64,000 bases of DNA from Alphaproteobacteria bacterium (GCA_016124655.1 WGNI01000010.1:62001-126000), one strand, 5' to 3'; counted from the stretch's first letter, positions 45,923-55,159 are shown. Notes: generated by a model not told the origin, from the letters alone. A program made the numbers and translations.

Positions 45923-46999
45923 ATGGCCCGCGCCCCATCGGACCTTTCCCAGCTCGACGCCCGCTCGCGCGAAATCTTCCGTGAGATCGTCGAGAACTAC
46001 CTCGCCACCGGCGAGCCGGTCGGCTCGCGCACGCTGTCGCGCATCGGCGGCGTACACCTCTCGCCCGCCTCGATCCGCAACACCATGGCCGACCTCGTCA
46101 GCCTCGGCCTGCTGGATTCGCCTCACGCCATGGCCGGCCGGCGCCCGACCCAGATCGGCCTGCGCTTTTTCGTCGACAGCCTCCTGGAGCTCGGCGATCT
46201 CGCGCCCGAGGAGCAGCGCGAAATCGACGCTCAGATCGCCCAGGCCGGACGCACGCCCCAGGACGTCTTGGGCGCGGCCTCGGAGCTTCTCTCCGGGCTG
46301 GCCGGCGGCGCTGGTCTTGTCGTCACGCCCGCCCGCGAAGCGCCGGTGCGCCACGCCGAGATCGTCTCCGTCGCCCCAGACCAGGCGCTCCTGGTGCTCG
46401 TCTTCGAAGATAACCAAGTCGAAAACCGGCTGATCGCGCTGCCCGCCGGCATGCCGCCGACCGCGCTGCAGGAAGCGACCAATTATCTGAACGCCCGCTT
46501 CAAGGGCAAAACCCTGTCCGAAGCCCGCATCGAGGCCGCCGACGCCATCGCCAAGGATCGCGCTGCGCTCGACGCCGCCGCCGCCAATCTGGTGGAGCGC
46601 GGCTTGGCCGAATGGTCCGGCGAAGAGCCGAACGCCGGCCGCTCTCTGATCGTGCGTGGCCGCGCCAACCTGATCTCCGATCCCCAATCGACCGCGGAGC
46701 TCGAGCTGGTGCGCCGCCTCTTCGACGATCTGGAAAAGTCCAAAGAGCTGCTGCAAGTCCTTGATTTAGCGCGCGAAGGCGACGCCGTGCGCATCTATAT
46801 CGGCGCCGAGAACGCGCTTTTTTCGCTCTCGGGTTCGAGCCTGATTGTGGCTCCCTATATGAACAGCGAACGGAAGATCGTGGGCGCCTTGGGCGTAATC
46901 GGGCCGACCCGGCTCAATTACGCCCGCGTGATCCCGGTCGTGGACTACACCGCCCGCGCGGTCGGACGCGTGCTCGATCGCAGCGGTGCGGAACGGTGA
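45923..46999 (+). CDS. hrcA: Heat-inducible transcription repressor HrcA
   Basis: HrcA represses chaperone operons by binding CIRCE elements. The protein has 358 residues. An N-terminal winged helix has [20 protein letters not shown] and [19 protein letters not shown], and the C-terminal part has the family pattern including [10 protein letters not shown] and [19 protein letters not shown]. No CIRCE sequence is visible anywhere in this window, so its targets (probably groESL) lie elsewhere. The stop overlaps the region just before grpE, so the two genes are one unit. Confidence 0.95.
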   Translation: MARAPSDLSQLDARSREIFREIVENYLATGEPVGSRTLSRIGGVHLSPASIRNTMADLVSLGLLDSPHAMAGRRPTQIGLRFFVDSLLELGDLAPEEQREIDAQIAQAGRTPQDVLGAASELLSGLAGGAGLVVTPAREAPVRHAEIVSVAPDQALLVLVFEDNQVENRLIALPAGMPPTALQEATNYLNARFKGKTLSEARIEAADAIAKDRAALDAAAANLVERGLAEWSGEEPNAGRSLIVRGRANLISDPQSTAELELVRRLFDDLEKSKELLQVLDLAREGDAVRIYIGAENALFSLSGSSLIVAPYMNSERKIVGALGVIGPTRLNYARVIPVVDYTARAVGRVLDRSGAER

Positions 47000-47010
47000 A
47001 GGACGAAGGC

Positions 47011-47613
47011 ATGAGCGAAGACACCCTGCCGCCCCAGGACAATCCTTCGGAGGAGCCCGCCTCCGTCGAGATCACGCCAGAAGACCGCATCGCCAAGCTG
47101 GAGGCGCTGCTGGCGCAGGCCCATGACGAACGCTTGCGTGCGCTGGCGGAGGCGGAGAACACGCGCCGCCGCGCGGAGAAACAGGTGTCGGATTCCCGCG
47201 CCTTCGCCATCGACCGCTTCGCCCGCGAGCTTCTGCCCGTGGCCGATACCCTGGCGCGCGCGCTCGCGGCCGTCAGCGACGATGAGCGAACCGCGGACGG
47301 CCCGGTCAAAACCCTGTTCGACGGCGTGGCCCTCACCCAGCGCACCATGCTCGAAGCATTCGACCGCAACGGCCTCAAGCCGCTGGGCGCCCGGGGCGAA
47401 ACCTTCGATCCCAACCAGCACCAGGCCGTCGCCCAGATCCCATCCGATGTGCCTTCAGGCGCGGTCGCGGAAGTGTTTCAGGTCGGATACGCGCTCGCGG
47501 GCCGCACCATTCGCCCCGCCATGGTCGCGGTGTCCGCGGGCGGCCAAAGCCGCGACGAGCCGGCGCCCGATGCAGGTCAGCCGCAAAGCGCCAGCATAGA
47601 CATCAAGGTGTGA
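47011..47613 (+). CDS. grpE: GrpE nucleotide exchange factor for DnaK
   Basis: GrpE releases ADP from DnaK. The protein has 200 residues. An acidic N terminus precedes a long coiled-coil (about 24-75, ARIAKLEAL and RALAEAENTRRRAEKQ types). A beta-domain follows with GLKPLGARGETFDPNQHQAV and VFQVGYALAGRTIRPAMVAVS. ATG 47011 is preferred: GGA and AAGG lie upstream. A GTG at 46996 overlaps the hrcA stop and is an alternative. Its partner dnaK lies 8 kb downstream, not adjacent. Confidence 0.95.
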   Translation: MSEDTLPPQDNPSEEPASVEITPEDRIAKLEALLAQAHDERLRALAEAENTRRRAEKQVSDSRAFAIDRFARELLPVADTLARALAAVSDDERTADGPVKTLFDGVALTQRTMLEAFDRNGLKPLGARGETFDPNQHQAVAQIPSDVPSGAVAEVFQVGYALAGRTIRPAMVAVSAGGQSRDEPAPDAGQPQSASIDIKV

Positions 47614-47764
47614 GCAAGTCCCCGTGCCCAGAGGCTGGTAACTATTTCCGTCTATTGACTTCCGCTACAGCAGAGCGAAACTGTTGTTCGAGTTATCCGC
47701 TACGCCCGTAGGCGGGCACTATCTGGAACCCCTCGGTTCGGAAACGGGCCGGGGGGTTCTTAAT

Positions 47765-48370
47765 TTGTCTCGCCTGGCTGTTCTGATCGACGGCGGACAT
47801 TTACGCGTGCTGGCGAAAAAGGCGGAGTACGTATACGACGCGAACTTTATCGAGGCATTTGCCCATGGTTGCGTTTTAAGAGCCGAAGAGACGCTGCTTA
47901 GGGTTCTGTATTACGATTGTGCGCCCGACCAAGGCTCAGTCAATCGCCCAATCTCTGGCGAGAAGTATGAGTTCAAGGGGTCAGACGGCTGGCTGAAGCA
48001 ACTGGCCGCAAAGGACCTGATCGCAGTACGCCGAGGCGTGCTCAAGTTTCGAGGCTGGGTACCGAAAAAAGTGCCTATTGCAACTGCGCCTAGGGACGAA
48101 GATTTTAGGCCGGATTTCGAACAAAAGGGCGTGGATATGCGCATCGGTCTCGATGTGGCGACGTATGCGTCCAACCGTGCAGTAGATCGAATTGCGCTCG
48201 TGACAGGAGATACAGATTGTGTGCCTGCGATGAAGCACGCGCGGATTGCCGGCATGCAATTGATATTGATTGCACTGCCGAACAGCCGAACGCCTGCTGA
48301 ACTCCGTTGGCATTCAGACTTCGAGCGAGTTGTGCCTTGGCCGGTTAATGCGAGCAAAATGAAGAAGTGA
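47765..48370 (+). CDS. NYN-domain (LabA/DUF88-like) protein, probably acquired
   Basis: The protein has about 201 residues from TTG 47765, with GGGGGG eight bases upstream; a TTG at 47684 would add 27 residues. The PIN-like NYN fold is indicated by AVLIDGGHLRVLA at the start, KGVDMRIGLDVATYA in the middle and VTGDTDCVPAMKHARIAGMQ near residue 150. The Asp residues in these motifs would bind metal for RNA cleavage. The catalytic role is inferred from the family. Two 60-base lines counted by hand gave 55 and 58 percent GC, against 67 percent in a line of the next gene. No partner protein is evident. Confidence 0.78.
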   Translation: MSRLAVLIDGGHLRVLAKKAEYVYDANFIEAFAHGCVLRAEETLLRVLYYDCAPDQGSVNRPISGEKYEFKGSDGWLKQLAAKDLIAVRRGVLKFRGWVPKKVPIATAPRDEDFRPDFEQKGVDMRIGLDVATYASNRAVDRIALVTGDTDCVPAMKHARIAGMQLILIALPNSRTPAELRWHSDFERVVPWPVNASKMKK

Positions 48371-48376
48371 CCGATC

Positions 48377-49033
48377 ATGACTGCGTCGAGGATGCCCTTC
48401 GACTTTTACTACTCTTTCCGCAGCCCGTATTCGTATCTCGCCATCAGCCTGATCGAACGGGAAATGCAGACATGGGCGCTGCGTCCGCGCATGCGCATCG
48501 TCTTGCCCATCGCGGTGCGCATTCCGGGGTTCTTCAAGAGCGTGAACCCGATGTGGCCGCCCTATCTGATGCGCGACACCTGGCGCATCTCCGAATTCAA
48601 CCAAATCCCTTATGCCTGGCCCAAGCCGGATCCGATCGTGATGGACATCTCCACCGGCGAAGTGCCGGCCGAGCAGCCGTACATTTATCGCGTGTCGCGC
48701 CTGGGCGTTCTGGCGGAGGAAGCCGGCAAGGGCGTCGAATTCGTCGCCGAGGCCGCCCGCGCCATCTGGTCCGGCAAAATCCAGAACTGGCATGAAGGCG
48801 GCCATTTGGAGCGCGCGCTCGAACAGGCCGGTTTGCCGCTGTCGCTCGATCAGCGCGCCGAGGAAGAAGCAGCGCGCTTGGACGCGGTAATCGCGGAGAA
48901 CGAAGCCGCGCAGAAGGCGGCTGGGCATTGGGGCGTGCCGCTGTTCGTGTTCAACGATGAGCCCTTTTTTGGGCAGGACCGCATCGAGCTTCTCATCTGG
49001 AGGATGCGGCAGGCGGGCCTGCAACCGGCCTGA
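48377..49033 (+). CDS. 2-hydroxychromene-2-carboxylate isomerase-like (DsbA-fold) protein
   Basis: The protein has 218 residues and a thioredoxin/DsbA fold of the kappa-GST (HCCA isomerase) type. DFYYSFRSPYSYLA at the N terminus carries the catalytic Ser in place of the CxxC of DsbA. The cis-Pro loop WGVPLFVFNDEPFFGQDR is near residue 189. Members use glutathione to isomerise aromatic acids, but many homologues have unknown substrates. No aromatic-degradation genes are nearby. It starts six bases after the NYN gene; an ATG five codons in is an alternative. Confidence 0.82.
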   Translation: MTASRMPFDFYYSFRSPYSYLAISLIEREMQTWALRPRMRIVLPIAVRIPGFFKSVNPMWPPYLMRDTWRISEFNQIPYAWPKPDPIVMDISTGEVPAEQPYIYRVSRLGVLAEEAGKGVEFVAEAARAIWSGKIQNWHEGGHLERALEQAGLPLSLDQRAEEEAARLDAVIAENEAAQKAAGHWGVPLFVFNDEPFFGQDRIELLIWRMRQAGLQPA

Positions 49034-49135
49034 CCCGCCCAGCGCCCGGGCGCCGGGCGGCCCGGCCGTATTCGGCCTTGTTCGCCAGATGGAGGAGGGT
49101 TAACGGTCTGGCGGCGCCAAGGAGGAGGGCCGACA

Positions 49136-50677
49136 ATGAAAAAGCTTTTGATGGCAAGCGTTGCGCTAGCGGGGATGTCAGCCTTGGCCGGACCTGCGTT
49201 CGCTCAGGCGCGCACCGAAAGCGCGACGAGCGATGCTCCAGCAGCGACCAACACGCGTGCGCGCCTCGCGCCGGGCGAGACCGCTTCGGGCTCCGTCGGT
49301 GAAGCCGGCGACGCGGACTGGTTCCGCGTCTCCCTGGCCGCCGATCAGACCTACCGCATCAGCCTGTCGAGCGCGGCGACCGATACCCCCCTCGGCGATC
49401 CGTTCTTGCGCGTCCTGACCGCGCGCGGCGAGGAAGTCGTGACCGACGATGACAGCGGCGGAAACCTGAATTCGTATGTCGAGTTCGTCGCCCCCGCGCG
49501 CGGAACCTATTACATCGAAGCCAAGGCGTTCGGCGACGGCGCGACCGGCGACTACACGCTAACGCTGACGCAGGGCGAAACCCCCGGCGACATCTCCACC
49601 GATCTCACGCTCGATGCGCAGAATGGAGCGTTCCGCCAAAGCACGCTGACGCCCGCCGGCGACACCGATTGGTATCGCATGCAGCTCGGCGAAAGTGAAT
49701 CCGTTCGCTTATCGCTCACCTCCAATGGCGAAGACGGGTCCGCTCTTGGCGATCCCTACCTCACTGTGCGCGATTCCAGCGGCGCGGAAATCGTCAGCGA
49801 TGACGACGGCGGCGAAGGCCTGAATTCGTACATCGAATTCACCGCGCCGACTGCGGGAACCTATTTCGTCGAAGCGCGCGGCTTCTCCGAAGAAGCCACG
49901 GGCGCATACGCGTTGAATCTGACGCCCGGCGAAATCGGCGGCGATCCCGGAAGCGGCGAATACATGCAGCCCAACGGCGAGCCGCGCACCAGCCGCATCC
50001 AGCCGGAAGGCGACAAGGATTCCTTCTCCATCGACATGATCGAAGGCCGCGCCTACCGGTTCAATCTGATCGGCGTTGGCGAAGACGGCGCCTTGTCGGA
50101 TCCCTATCTATCGCTCGTCGATGCGGAAGGCGGTCAGATCGCCGCCGACGACGACGGCGGAACCGGCTTGAACGCCTATCTCTCCTTCGTCGCGCCGTCT
50201 TCGGGAACCTATTACGCGGTCGTGTCCGCGTTCGCCGACGGCGGCACGGGCGCGTATGAACTGCGCGTGTCGGATTCCGAAGTGCCCGGCAATGCCGGCA
50301 CCGATGAATTCCTGTCGCTGCAGGATGGCGAAGACGGCCGCATCAGCCGCATCGATATGCCCGGCGACAAGGATTGGTTCCGCGTCGATCTCACAGGCGG
50401 CCAGATCTACACGTTTGCCGTGAACGGCTACGGGCCCAATCCGTTGAGCGATTCCGTGGTCACCGTCTTGGGCGACGATGGCTCCGAATTGGCGACCGAC
50501 GACGACAGCGGCGAAGGCGAAAACGCGCTGCTCGGCTTCACGCCGCAGCAGACCGGCACGTTCGTCGTTCAGGTGACGGGCTATAGCCAGCTCACTGGCG
50601 AATACGACCTGACCGTGCGCCAGGGACCGCCGCCAGCGCCGGAACCCGAGCCGCGCCCGGCCGGACGGCGCCGCTAA
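49136..50677 (+). CDS. Secreted protein with four tandem PPC-like repeats
   Basis: The protein has 513 residues. A signal peptide of about 23 residues ends in AFAQA. Four repeats of about 105-115 residues follow (roughly 43-150, 155-265, 275-385 and 393-500). Each repeat has a DADWFRV/DKDWFRV-type strand, a GDPYL or SDP turn, a DDDSGG or DDDGG acidic loop and a GTYYVEA-type strand. This matches bacterial pre-peptidase C-terminal (PPC) domains, which often bind calcium. No catalytic domain is present. The tail is Pro/Arg-rich. It is probably periplasmic or secreted. A strong terminator follows. Confidence 0.85.
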   Translation: MKKLLMASVALAGMSALAGPAFAQARTESATSDAPAATNTRARLAPGETASGSVGEAGDADWFRVSLAADQTYRISLSSAATDTPLGDPFLRVLTARGEEVVTDDDSGGNLNSYVEFVAPARGTYYIEAKAFGDGATGDYTLTLTQGETPGDISTDLTLDAQNGAFRQSTLTPAGDTDWYRMQLGESESVRLSLTSNGEDGSALGDPYLTVRDSSGAEIVSDDDGGEGLNSYIEFTAPTAGTYFVEARGFSEEATGAYALNLTPGEIGGDPGSGEYMQPNGEPRTSRIQPEGDKDSFSIDMIEGRAYRFNLIGVGEDGALSDPYLSLVDAEGGQIAADDDGGTGLNAYLSFVAPSSGTYYAVVSAFADGGTGAYELRVSDSEVPGNAGTDEFLSLQDGEDGRISRIDMPGDKDWFRVDLTGGQIYTFAVNGYGPNPLSDSVVTVLGDDGSELATDDDSGEGENALLGFTPQQTGTFVVQVTGYSQLTGEYDLTVRQGPPPAPEPEPRPAGRRR

Positions 50678-50701
50678 TCAAAGCAAAGCAGACAATCAAA
50701 G

Positions 50702-50731
50702 CGGCCCCGGCGAGAGCTGGGGCCGTTTTTT
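50702..50731 (+). terminator. Intrinsic terminator after the PPC-repeat gene
   Basis: A 7-bp stem (CGGCCCC and GGGGCCG) with a ten-base loop is followed by six T residues at 50726-50731. It lies 24 bases after the stop codon. The T-run touches the stop codon of the convergent glycosyltransferase gene. Confidence 0.9.
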
Positions 50732-51488
50732 ATTTGCCGCGCCGCTGCAGCTCCAGCGCCATCAGGTGCGACAAGAGCGGATAGAGCGCCGAATAGGTCG
50801 CCAGCGCGATCCCGTAGAACCCTTCCTTCCGTCCTTGCCGCGACACGTAGGATTTCCAGAACCGCGAAAAAACCCGCCGCGCCGTCTTCGTCGCTCTCGG
50901 CAGCGCGTTCTGCTCCACCATGTCCTCCGCGGCGAGCCGACAATAGCGCAGCAGGCGCGCATACATGTGCGGCAGGTCCTCATAGACGTCATGGATCATC
51001 GGCGCATTGAGCGTGCGCACGATATCGGACTGCTGCACCGGCGGATGCAGCCTGCCTTCGCCCCAATGCTTGGTTCCCGCAGCGAACAAGCATCGTTTCG
51101 CCGCGACGCCATTATAGGCGCCCCAGCCGTGCTTCACCGTCACGCCGCCGATCCGGTTTTCGAACGGCACAAGAATCGCGCCCGTCGGCGCGGTCTCGAT
51201 CGCAGCGCGGATTTCAGCGCCGAGCGCGGGCGTCGCGCGTTCGTCGGCGTCAATCTCCAGGATCCAATCGCCGCTGCACGCCGCAAGCCCTGCATTGCGC
51301 CGCGGCCCTTCCATAGGCCACGCGCCCTCCACGATCTTTGCGCCATGCGCCAACGCAATGGCTTTCGAGCCATCGGTGCAGCGGTCGAGCACGACGACGA
51401 TCTCATCAGCGAACGCGACACTGTCGAGGCACGCCGGCAAAAGCGCTTCGGCGTTATGGACAACCGCCAGCGCGGAGAGACGCTTCAA
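50730..51488 (-). CDS. Family 2 glycosyltransferase (WaaE/KdtX-like)
   Basis: The protein has 252 residues and a GT-A fold. It opens with LSALAVVHNAEALLPACLDS, then ADEIVVVLDRCTDGS. The metal-binding acidic motif ILEIDADER is near residue 80. The C-terminal part (RFWKSYVSRQGRKEGFYGI) resembles LPS core transferases of the WaaE type. LPS or another surface glycan is the likely target, by family similarity only. The start overlaps the aldo/keto reductase stop by four bases. Confidence 0.85.
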   Translation of the reverse strand: MKRLSALAVVHNAEALLPACLDSVAFADEIVVVLDRCTDGSKAIALAHGAKIVEGAWPMEGPRRNAGLAACSGDWILEIDADERATPALGAEIRAAIETAPTGAILVPFENRIGGVTVKHGWGAYNGVAAKRCLFAAGTKHWGEGRLHPPVQQSDIVRTLNAPMIHDVYEDLPHMYARLLRYCRLAAEDMVEQNALPRATKTARRVFSRFWKSYVSRQGRKEGFYGIALATYSALYPLLSHLMALELQRRGK

Positions 51489-52570
51489 GCGACCGACCCG
51501 CGCCGATCCGCGCCCTGCCGCTCCAGCATCCAGCCGGGATATTCCGATGGCAGCGCGGAGACGGCGTCCAGCTTCTCCATGTCCGCTTCGCCCAGCGAAA
51601 TTTTTACAGCGCCCAGATTATCGCGCAGCTGCTCCGGCGTCTTCGCGCCGATGATCACGCTCGTCACCCAGGGCCGGTGCAGAAGCCACGCCAGCGCGAT
51701 CTGCGCCACGCTGGCTTCGCGCTCTTCCGCAAGCGGCGTCATGGCGTCGATGATGTCGAAGCCCTTTTCCTTGTTCACCGGCGGAAAATCGAACGCCGCG
51801 CGGCGCGCGTCATTCGGCCCGCCGCCTTCGCGCTTGAACTTGCCGGAGAGAAATCCGCCCGCCAGCGGGCTCCAGGGCAGGATCGCCAGCTGCTCGTCCA
51901 TCGCCAGCGGCGCGACTTCGCGCTCCAGATCGCGCCCTGCGATCGAATAATACATCTGCATCGACTGATACCGCGAAAGCCCTTTGCGCTCGCTGATGCC
52001 GAGCGCCTTCGCCGCTTGCCAAGCCGCGTAATTGCACAAGCCGATATAGCGCACGCGCCCCGAGCGCACGATGTCGTCCAAAGCCTCCATCGTCTCTTCA
52101 AGCGGCGTGACGGGATCGTAGCCATGCACCTGATAGAGATCGATGTGATCAAGTCCAAGCCGATTGAGGCTGGCGTCGACCGCGTCGAACAGATGCTTGC
52201 GCGAAAGCCCTGAAATATTGCGCGCCTTGCCGCGCCGCTCCGCCTCGAACTTCTCCGCATCCGACGCGTTGTCCGGCGCGACCGTCATCACCCGGCCATA
52301 GCCCTTCGTCGCGACCACGACCTCGTCGCGCGGCAGCCCGAGCCCGCGCAGGCTCGCGCCCAAAATCTCCTCCGACTGCCCGTTGGAATAGACGTTTGCG
52401 GTATCAAAGAAATTCACGCCGGCGTCGAACGCGGCCTTCACCAGATCATCCGCGCTGGCCTGATCCTGCATGCCGATCATGCGCCAGAAGCCGTCGCCGC
52501 CGAACGTCATCGTGCCGAGGCAAATTTCGGAAACCACAAGCCCGCTGCGGCCCAGCTGTTTGTACTTCAT
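51485..52570 (-). CDS. Aldo/keto reductase
   Basis: The protein has 361 residues and a TIM-barrel fold using NADPH. It has the N-terminal LGRSGLVVSEICLGTMTFG, the catalytic Asp and Tyr in FFDTANVYSNGQSEEILG (about 56-61), the Lys in VVVATKGYG, and His in DLYQVHGYD. The C-terminal cofactor loop VIIGAKTPEQLRDNL is present. It resembles the YajO/Tas-like AKR group, whose substrates vary. It is likely co-transcribed with the downstream glycosyltransferase gene, although no shared pathway is obvious. Confidence 0.9.
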   Translation of the reverse strand: MKYKQLGRSGLVVSEICLGTMTFGGDGFWRMIGMQDQASADDLVKAAFDAGVNFFDTANVYSNGQSEEILGASLRGLGLPRDEVVVATKGYGRVMTVAPDNASDAEKFEAERRGKARNISGLSRKHLFDAVDASLNRLGLDHIDLYQVHGYDPVTPLEETMEALDDIVRSGRVRYIGLCNYAAWQAAKALGISERKGLSRYQSMQMYYSIAGRDLEREVAPLAMDEQLAILPWSPLAGGFLSGKFKREGGGPNDARRAAFDFPPVNKEKGFDIIDAMTPLAEEREASVAQIALAWLLHRPWVTSVIIGAKTPEQLRDNLGAVKISLGEADMEKLDAVSALPSEYPGWMLERQGADRRGSVA

Positions 52571-52684
52571 CGCGCGGTCCTTCTATCGCGCCGCCTGTGC
52601 GGCCGTCCCCTCTTACGGCGCCGGCGCGCTCGCGCGAACCCCCGGGGCATTGACGGCCAACCCGAAGCGGGCTTTTGAGCGCCC

Positions 52685-53278
52685 ATGATCCCGGCTTCGC
52701 AATCCGAGGCGTTCGCGCGCTTCCTGGCCTCCAGCGCCGCTGTGCGCTTCGGCGACTTCACGCTCAAAAGCGGCAAGAAGAGCAACGTGTTCTTCAATTT
52801 CGGCGATCTGTGCGCCGGGCGCGAACTGTCCGAAATGGGCGCGCATTTTGCGAACGCCATCGTGGCGCTCGAACTGCAGCGCAGCGGCGCGCTGTTCGGC
52901 CCGGCCTACAAAGGCATCAATCTCGCGCTCGCGACCGCCGTGGCGCTGTGGCGCGACCATGGCGTGGACATGCCCGTCGCTTACAATCGCAAGGAAGCAA
53001 AAGCGCACGGCGAGGGCGGATCGATCGTCGGCGCTGATCTGTCCAAAGCGGGTTCGGTCATCGTCCTGGACGACGTGATCACAGACGGCGCCACAAAGTA
53101 CGACGTGATCGAGATGCTGCGCGCCTTTCCCGGTCTCACGATCGCTGCCATGCTCGTCGGCGTCGACCGCCAGGACGCCGACGATACCGGCCGCGCCTAT
53201 ATCGACGTCCTGCGCAGTCAAACCGGCGTGCGCGTCGAAGCGCTCGCCACGCGCGAACAGGTGCTGCAATGCAAATGA
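52685..53278 (+). CDS. pyrE: Orotate phosphoribosyltransferase
   Basis: PyrE makes OMP from orotate and PRPP in pyrimidine synthesis. The protein has 197 residues. FGDFTLKSGKKSNVFFNF is at the N terminus, FGPAYKGINLALATA near 75 and YNRKEAKAHGEGG near 100. The PRPP motif VIVLDDVITDGATKYDVIE lies near 125. The flexible-loop Lys residues are present. It overlaps the next small gene by 10 bases. Confidence 0.96.
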   Translation: MIPASQSEAFARFLASSAAVRFGDFTLKSGKKSNVFFNFGDLCAGRELSEMGAHFANAIVALELQRSGALFGPAYKGINLALATAVALWRDHGVDMPVAYNRKEAKAHGEGGSIVGADLSKAGSVIVLDDVITDGATKYDVIEMLRAFPGLTIAAMLVGVDRQDADDTGRAYIDVLRSQTGVRVEALATREQVLQCK

Positions 53279-53751
53279 TCCGGGCCGCGCTTCTGGCCGC
53301 ACTTGTTCTTTCCCTCAACGCGGGCGCGGCGCTCGGGCGGATTGACGCCCCGACCGCCTCCGTGCCGCCGCCCCCGGAGATCCTTGATCAGATCGTGAAC
53401 GAGCGCCTCGAAGGCCAGCGTTTTACCCTGAGCTTCGGCCGCAACGCGGACGGCGTGCCGGTCTGCGTCGAGACCTGGACCTTCGGCCGCCGGGGCGCTC
53501 TGCGCGTGCGCAGCGGCGAAGAACGTGTCCGGCTGCGCTACACGCTGCGCGCCACGGCGAATCCCGAGCTGTTCGCACTCGACATGACCGACCGCCGCAC
53601 CAATGGCCGCCTGGACTGTATGGGAAACGAGGATCTGGAAGTCGCGCCGCGGCGCATCTGGCTGTCCTTCCCCGAAGGCGGCGGCTTCATGACCTGTTAT
53701 CCCGGCGACAGACAAGGCTGTTACGGCGACGCGGCGCCCATAGCGCGCTGA
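53269..53751 (+). CDS. Secreted hypothetical protein
   Basis: The protein has 160 residues. A signal peptide of about 22 residues (MIRAALLAALVLSLNAGAAL) is followed by a compact domain with four Cys residues (VPVCVETW, RLDCMGN, MTCYPG and GCYG), which could form two disulfides in the periplasm. No family is recognised. ATG 53269 has CAGG seven bases upstream. An ATG at 53275 overlaps the pyrE stop as ATGA and is an alternative. Translational coupling to pyrE is likely, but a link to pyrimidine synthesis is not implied. Confidence 0.65.
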   Translation: MQMIRAALLAALVLSLNAGAALGRIDAPTASVPPPPEILDQIVNERLEGQRFTLSFGRNADGVPVCVETWTFGRRGALRVRSGEERVRLRYTLRATANPELFALDMTDRRTNGRLDCMGNEDLEVAPRRIWLSFPEGGGFMTCYPGDRQGCYGDAAPIAR

Positions 53752-53782
53752 ACCAAACCGCAGCTCGCGCGTATTCAAGCGC

Positions 53783-54529
53783 ATGAACGACTGGATCCTG
53801 CGCATCGGCGTGGCGGCGGCCGCGCTTCTGCAATTCGCATTTCCGATCTTTGTGAATCCCTTCGCCGACGGCCAGGACGCCGTGCGCGCAGGGCCTGCCT
53901 CACAGATCGAACCTGCGGGCTACGCGTTTGCGATCTGGGGTCCGATCTATCTGCTCGCACTCGCTTACGCGCTCTATCAGCTCCTGCCGATCGGCCGCAC
54001 CGATCCGGTCACCGCGCGCATCGCGCCCGCAGCGCTTGCGCTCTATCTCGGCTCCACGCTGTGGCTCTCCGCCGTGCAATGGGGACCGCTCTGGGCGACC
54101 ATGCCGATCCTCGCGGTGATGGCCGCATGCGCCAGCTTCGCACTGATCGCCGCCGTCGCCACGCCCGCGCCAAATGCGTGGCGCTTCTGGACGATGACGC
54201 TTCCCTTCGCGCTCTACGCAGGCTGGACGCTGTGCGCGACCTTTGTGAACATCGCCGAAGTCGCCCCGCAATTCGGCTTCAACCGCTTCGGCCTGTCCAT
54301 TCCGATCTACGGCGTGATGTCCATCACTGCGGCGATCGTCTTGGCCGCGTTCGTGCTCTGGCGCACGCATGGCGAATTGGCGTTCGCAGCGACGGTGGCT
54401 TGGGCGCTGGTCGCGATCCTGATCGCTGCGCAAATGCGCGGCTATGATCCGCGCATCATGATCGCCGCAGCGGTGGGCCTGGGCGTTGTCGTGCTCGCGA
54501 CGGCAGGCTTGAAACTGCGCACGGCCTAG
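53783..54529 (+). CDS. TspO/tryptophan-rich sensory protein-like membrane protein
   Basis: The protein has 248 residues and about seven hydrophobic segments. EPAGYAFAIWGPIYLLALAY at about 43-62 resembles the Pro-x-x-Phe-x-x-Trp-Gly signature of TspO relatives. TspO proteins bind porphyrins. This one is longer than classic TspO (about 160 residues), so it belongs to the extended group whose role is unknown. It ends exactly where the convergent alkB gene ends (54529/54530). Confidence 0.6.
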   Translation: MNDWILRIGVAAAALLQFAFPIFVNPFADGQDAVRAGPASQIEPAGYAFAIWGPIYLLALAYALYQLLPIGRTDPVTARIAPAALALYLGSTLWLSAVQWGPLWATMPILAVMAACASFALIAAVATPAPNAWRFWTMTLPFALYAGWTLCATFVNIAEVAPQFGFNRFGLSIPIYGVMSITAAIVLAAFVLWRTHGELAFAATVAWALVAILIAAQMRGYDPRIMIAAAVGLGVVVLATAGLKLRTA

Positions 54530-55159
54530 TCACGCCCGCACCCGCCGCAGCGTCAGGTTGATCCGCCCGCCTTTCGCCAACAGCCGCGACGTGCCCGGCA
54601 GAATCCGATCGACGCCGTGAAAAGCCCGCCGGCTCGACCCGCCCAGCACGCACACATCCCCGCTCGCCAGCCGCACCGAGCGCGTGGGATCAGAGCGCAG
54701 CAAGCCGCCGATCCGAAACACCGCCGTGTCGCCCAGCGAAATCGACACCACCGGCGCGTCCCACGCCTCTTCGTCGGCGTCGACATGCAGACCCATGCGC
54801 GCATCGCCTTCGTAATAATTCACCAGGCACGCTTCCGGCGCGTCCGGATAGCCGCCGACATCGTTCCAGATTTGCAGAACTAAATCCGGGATCGCCGGCC
54901 ACGGCCGCCCGGTCTCCGGATGCGTCTCCTGGTAGCGGTAGCCGCGCTCTTTGTCCGTCACCCAGCCGAGCGACCCGAAATTCGTCATCCGCACACGCAT
55001 CGGCGCGCCGGATTTCGGCATCCGCGGGATGTACAGCGGCGCTTGTTTCATGCGCGCGAAAATCTCGTCGCGCAGCGCCTCCTGATCGCCCCGGCCGAGA
55101 AAGCCGGGGAGCAGGCGGAACCCGTCGAGCGTCCGGGCCTCGGGGCTGGGATGAGGCAC
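54530..55159 (-). CDS. alkB: AlkB-type Fe(II)/2-oxoglutarate DNA dealkylase
   Basis: AlkB removes alkyl lesions from DNA bases by oxidation. The protein has 209 residues. The iron ligands are in MGLHVDADEEAWDAPVVSIS (His-x-Asp, about 125-127) and FHGVDRI (distal His near 186), and the 2-oxoglutarate Arg in INLTLRRV near the end. PRMPKSGAPMRVRMTNFG is typical of the E. coli-like group. The start is GTG 55159, with AGGA eight bases upstream. A very long open frame continues antisense to dnaK but is not coding. It is divergent from dnaK. Confidence 0.9.
   Translation of the reverse strand: MPHPSPEARTLDGFRLLPGFLGRGDQEALRDEIFARMKQAPLYIPRMPKSGAPMRVRMTNFGSLGWVTDKERGYRYQETHPETGRPWPAIPDLVLQIWNDVGGYPDAPEACLVNYYEGDARMGLHVDADEEAWDAPVVSISLGDTAVFRIGGLLRSDPTRSVRLASGDVCVLGGSSRRAFHGVDRILPGTSRLLAKGGRINLTLRRVRA

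Noticed and set aside
47614..47764. tRNA or small RNA between grpE and the NYN gene
   Set aside because: A few short hairpins can be drawn, but there is no cloverleaf, no promoter-terminator pair and no conserved anticodon arm.
49300..50600. CRISPR or tandem DNA repeat
   Set aside because: The similarity is at protein level between diverged PPC-like domains; no short direct DNA repeats with spacers exist.
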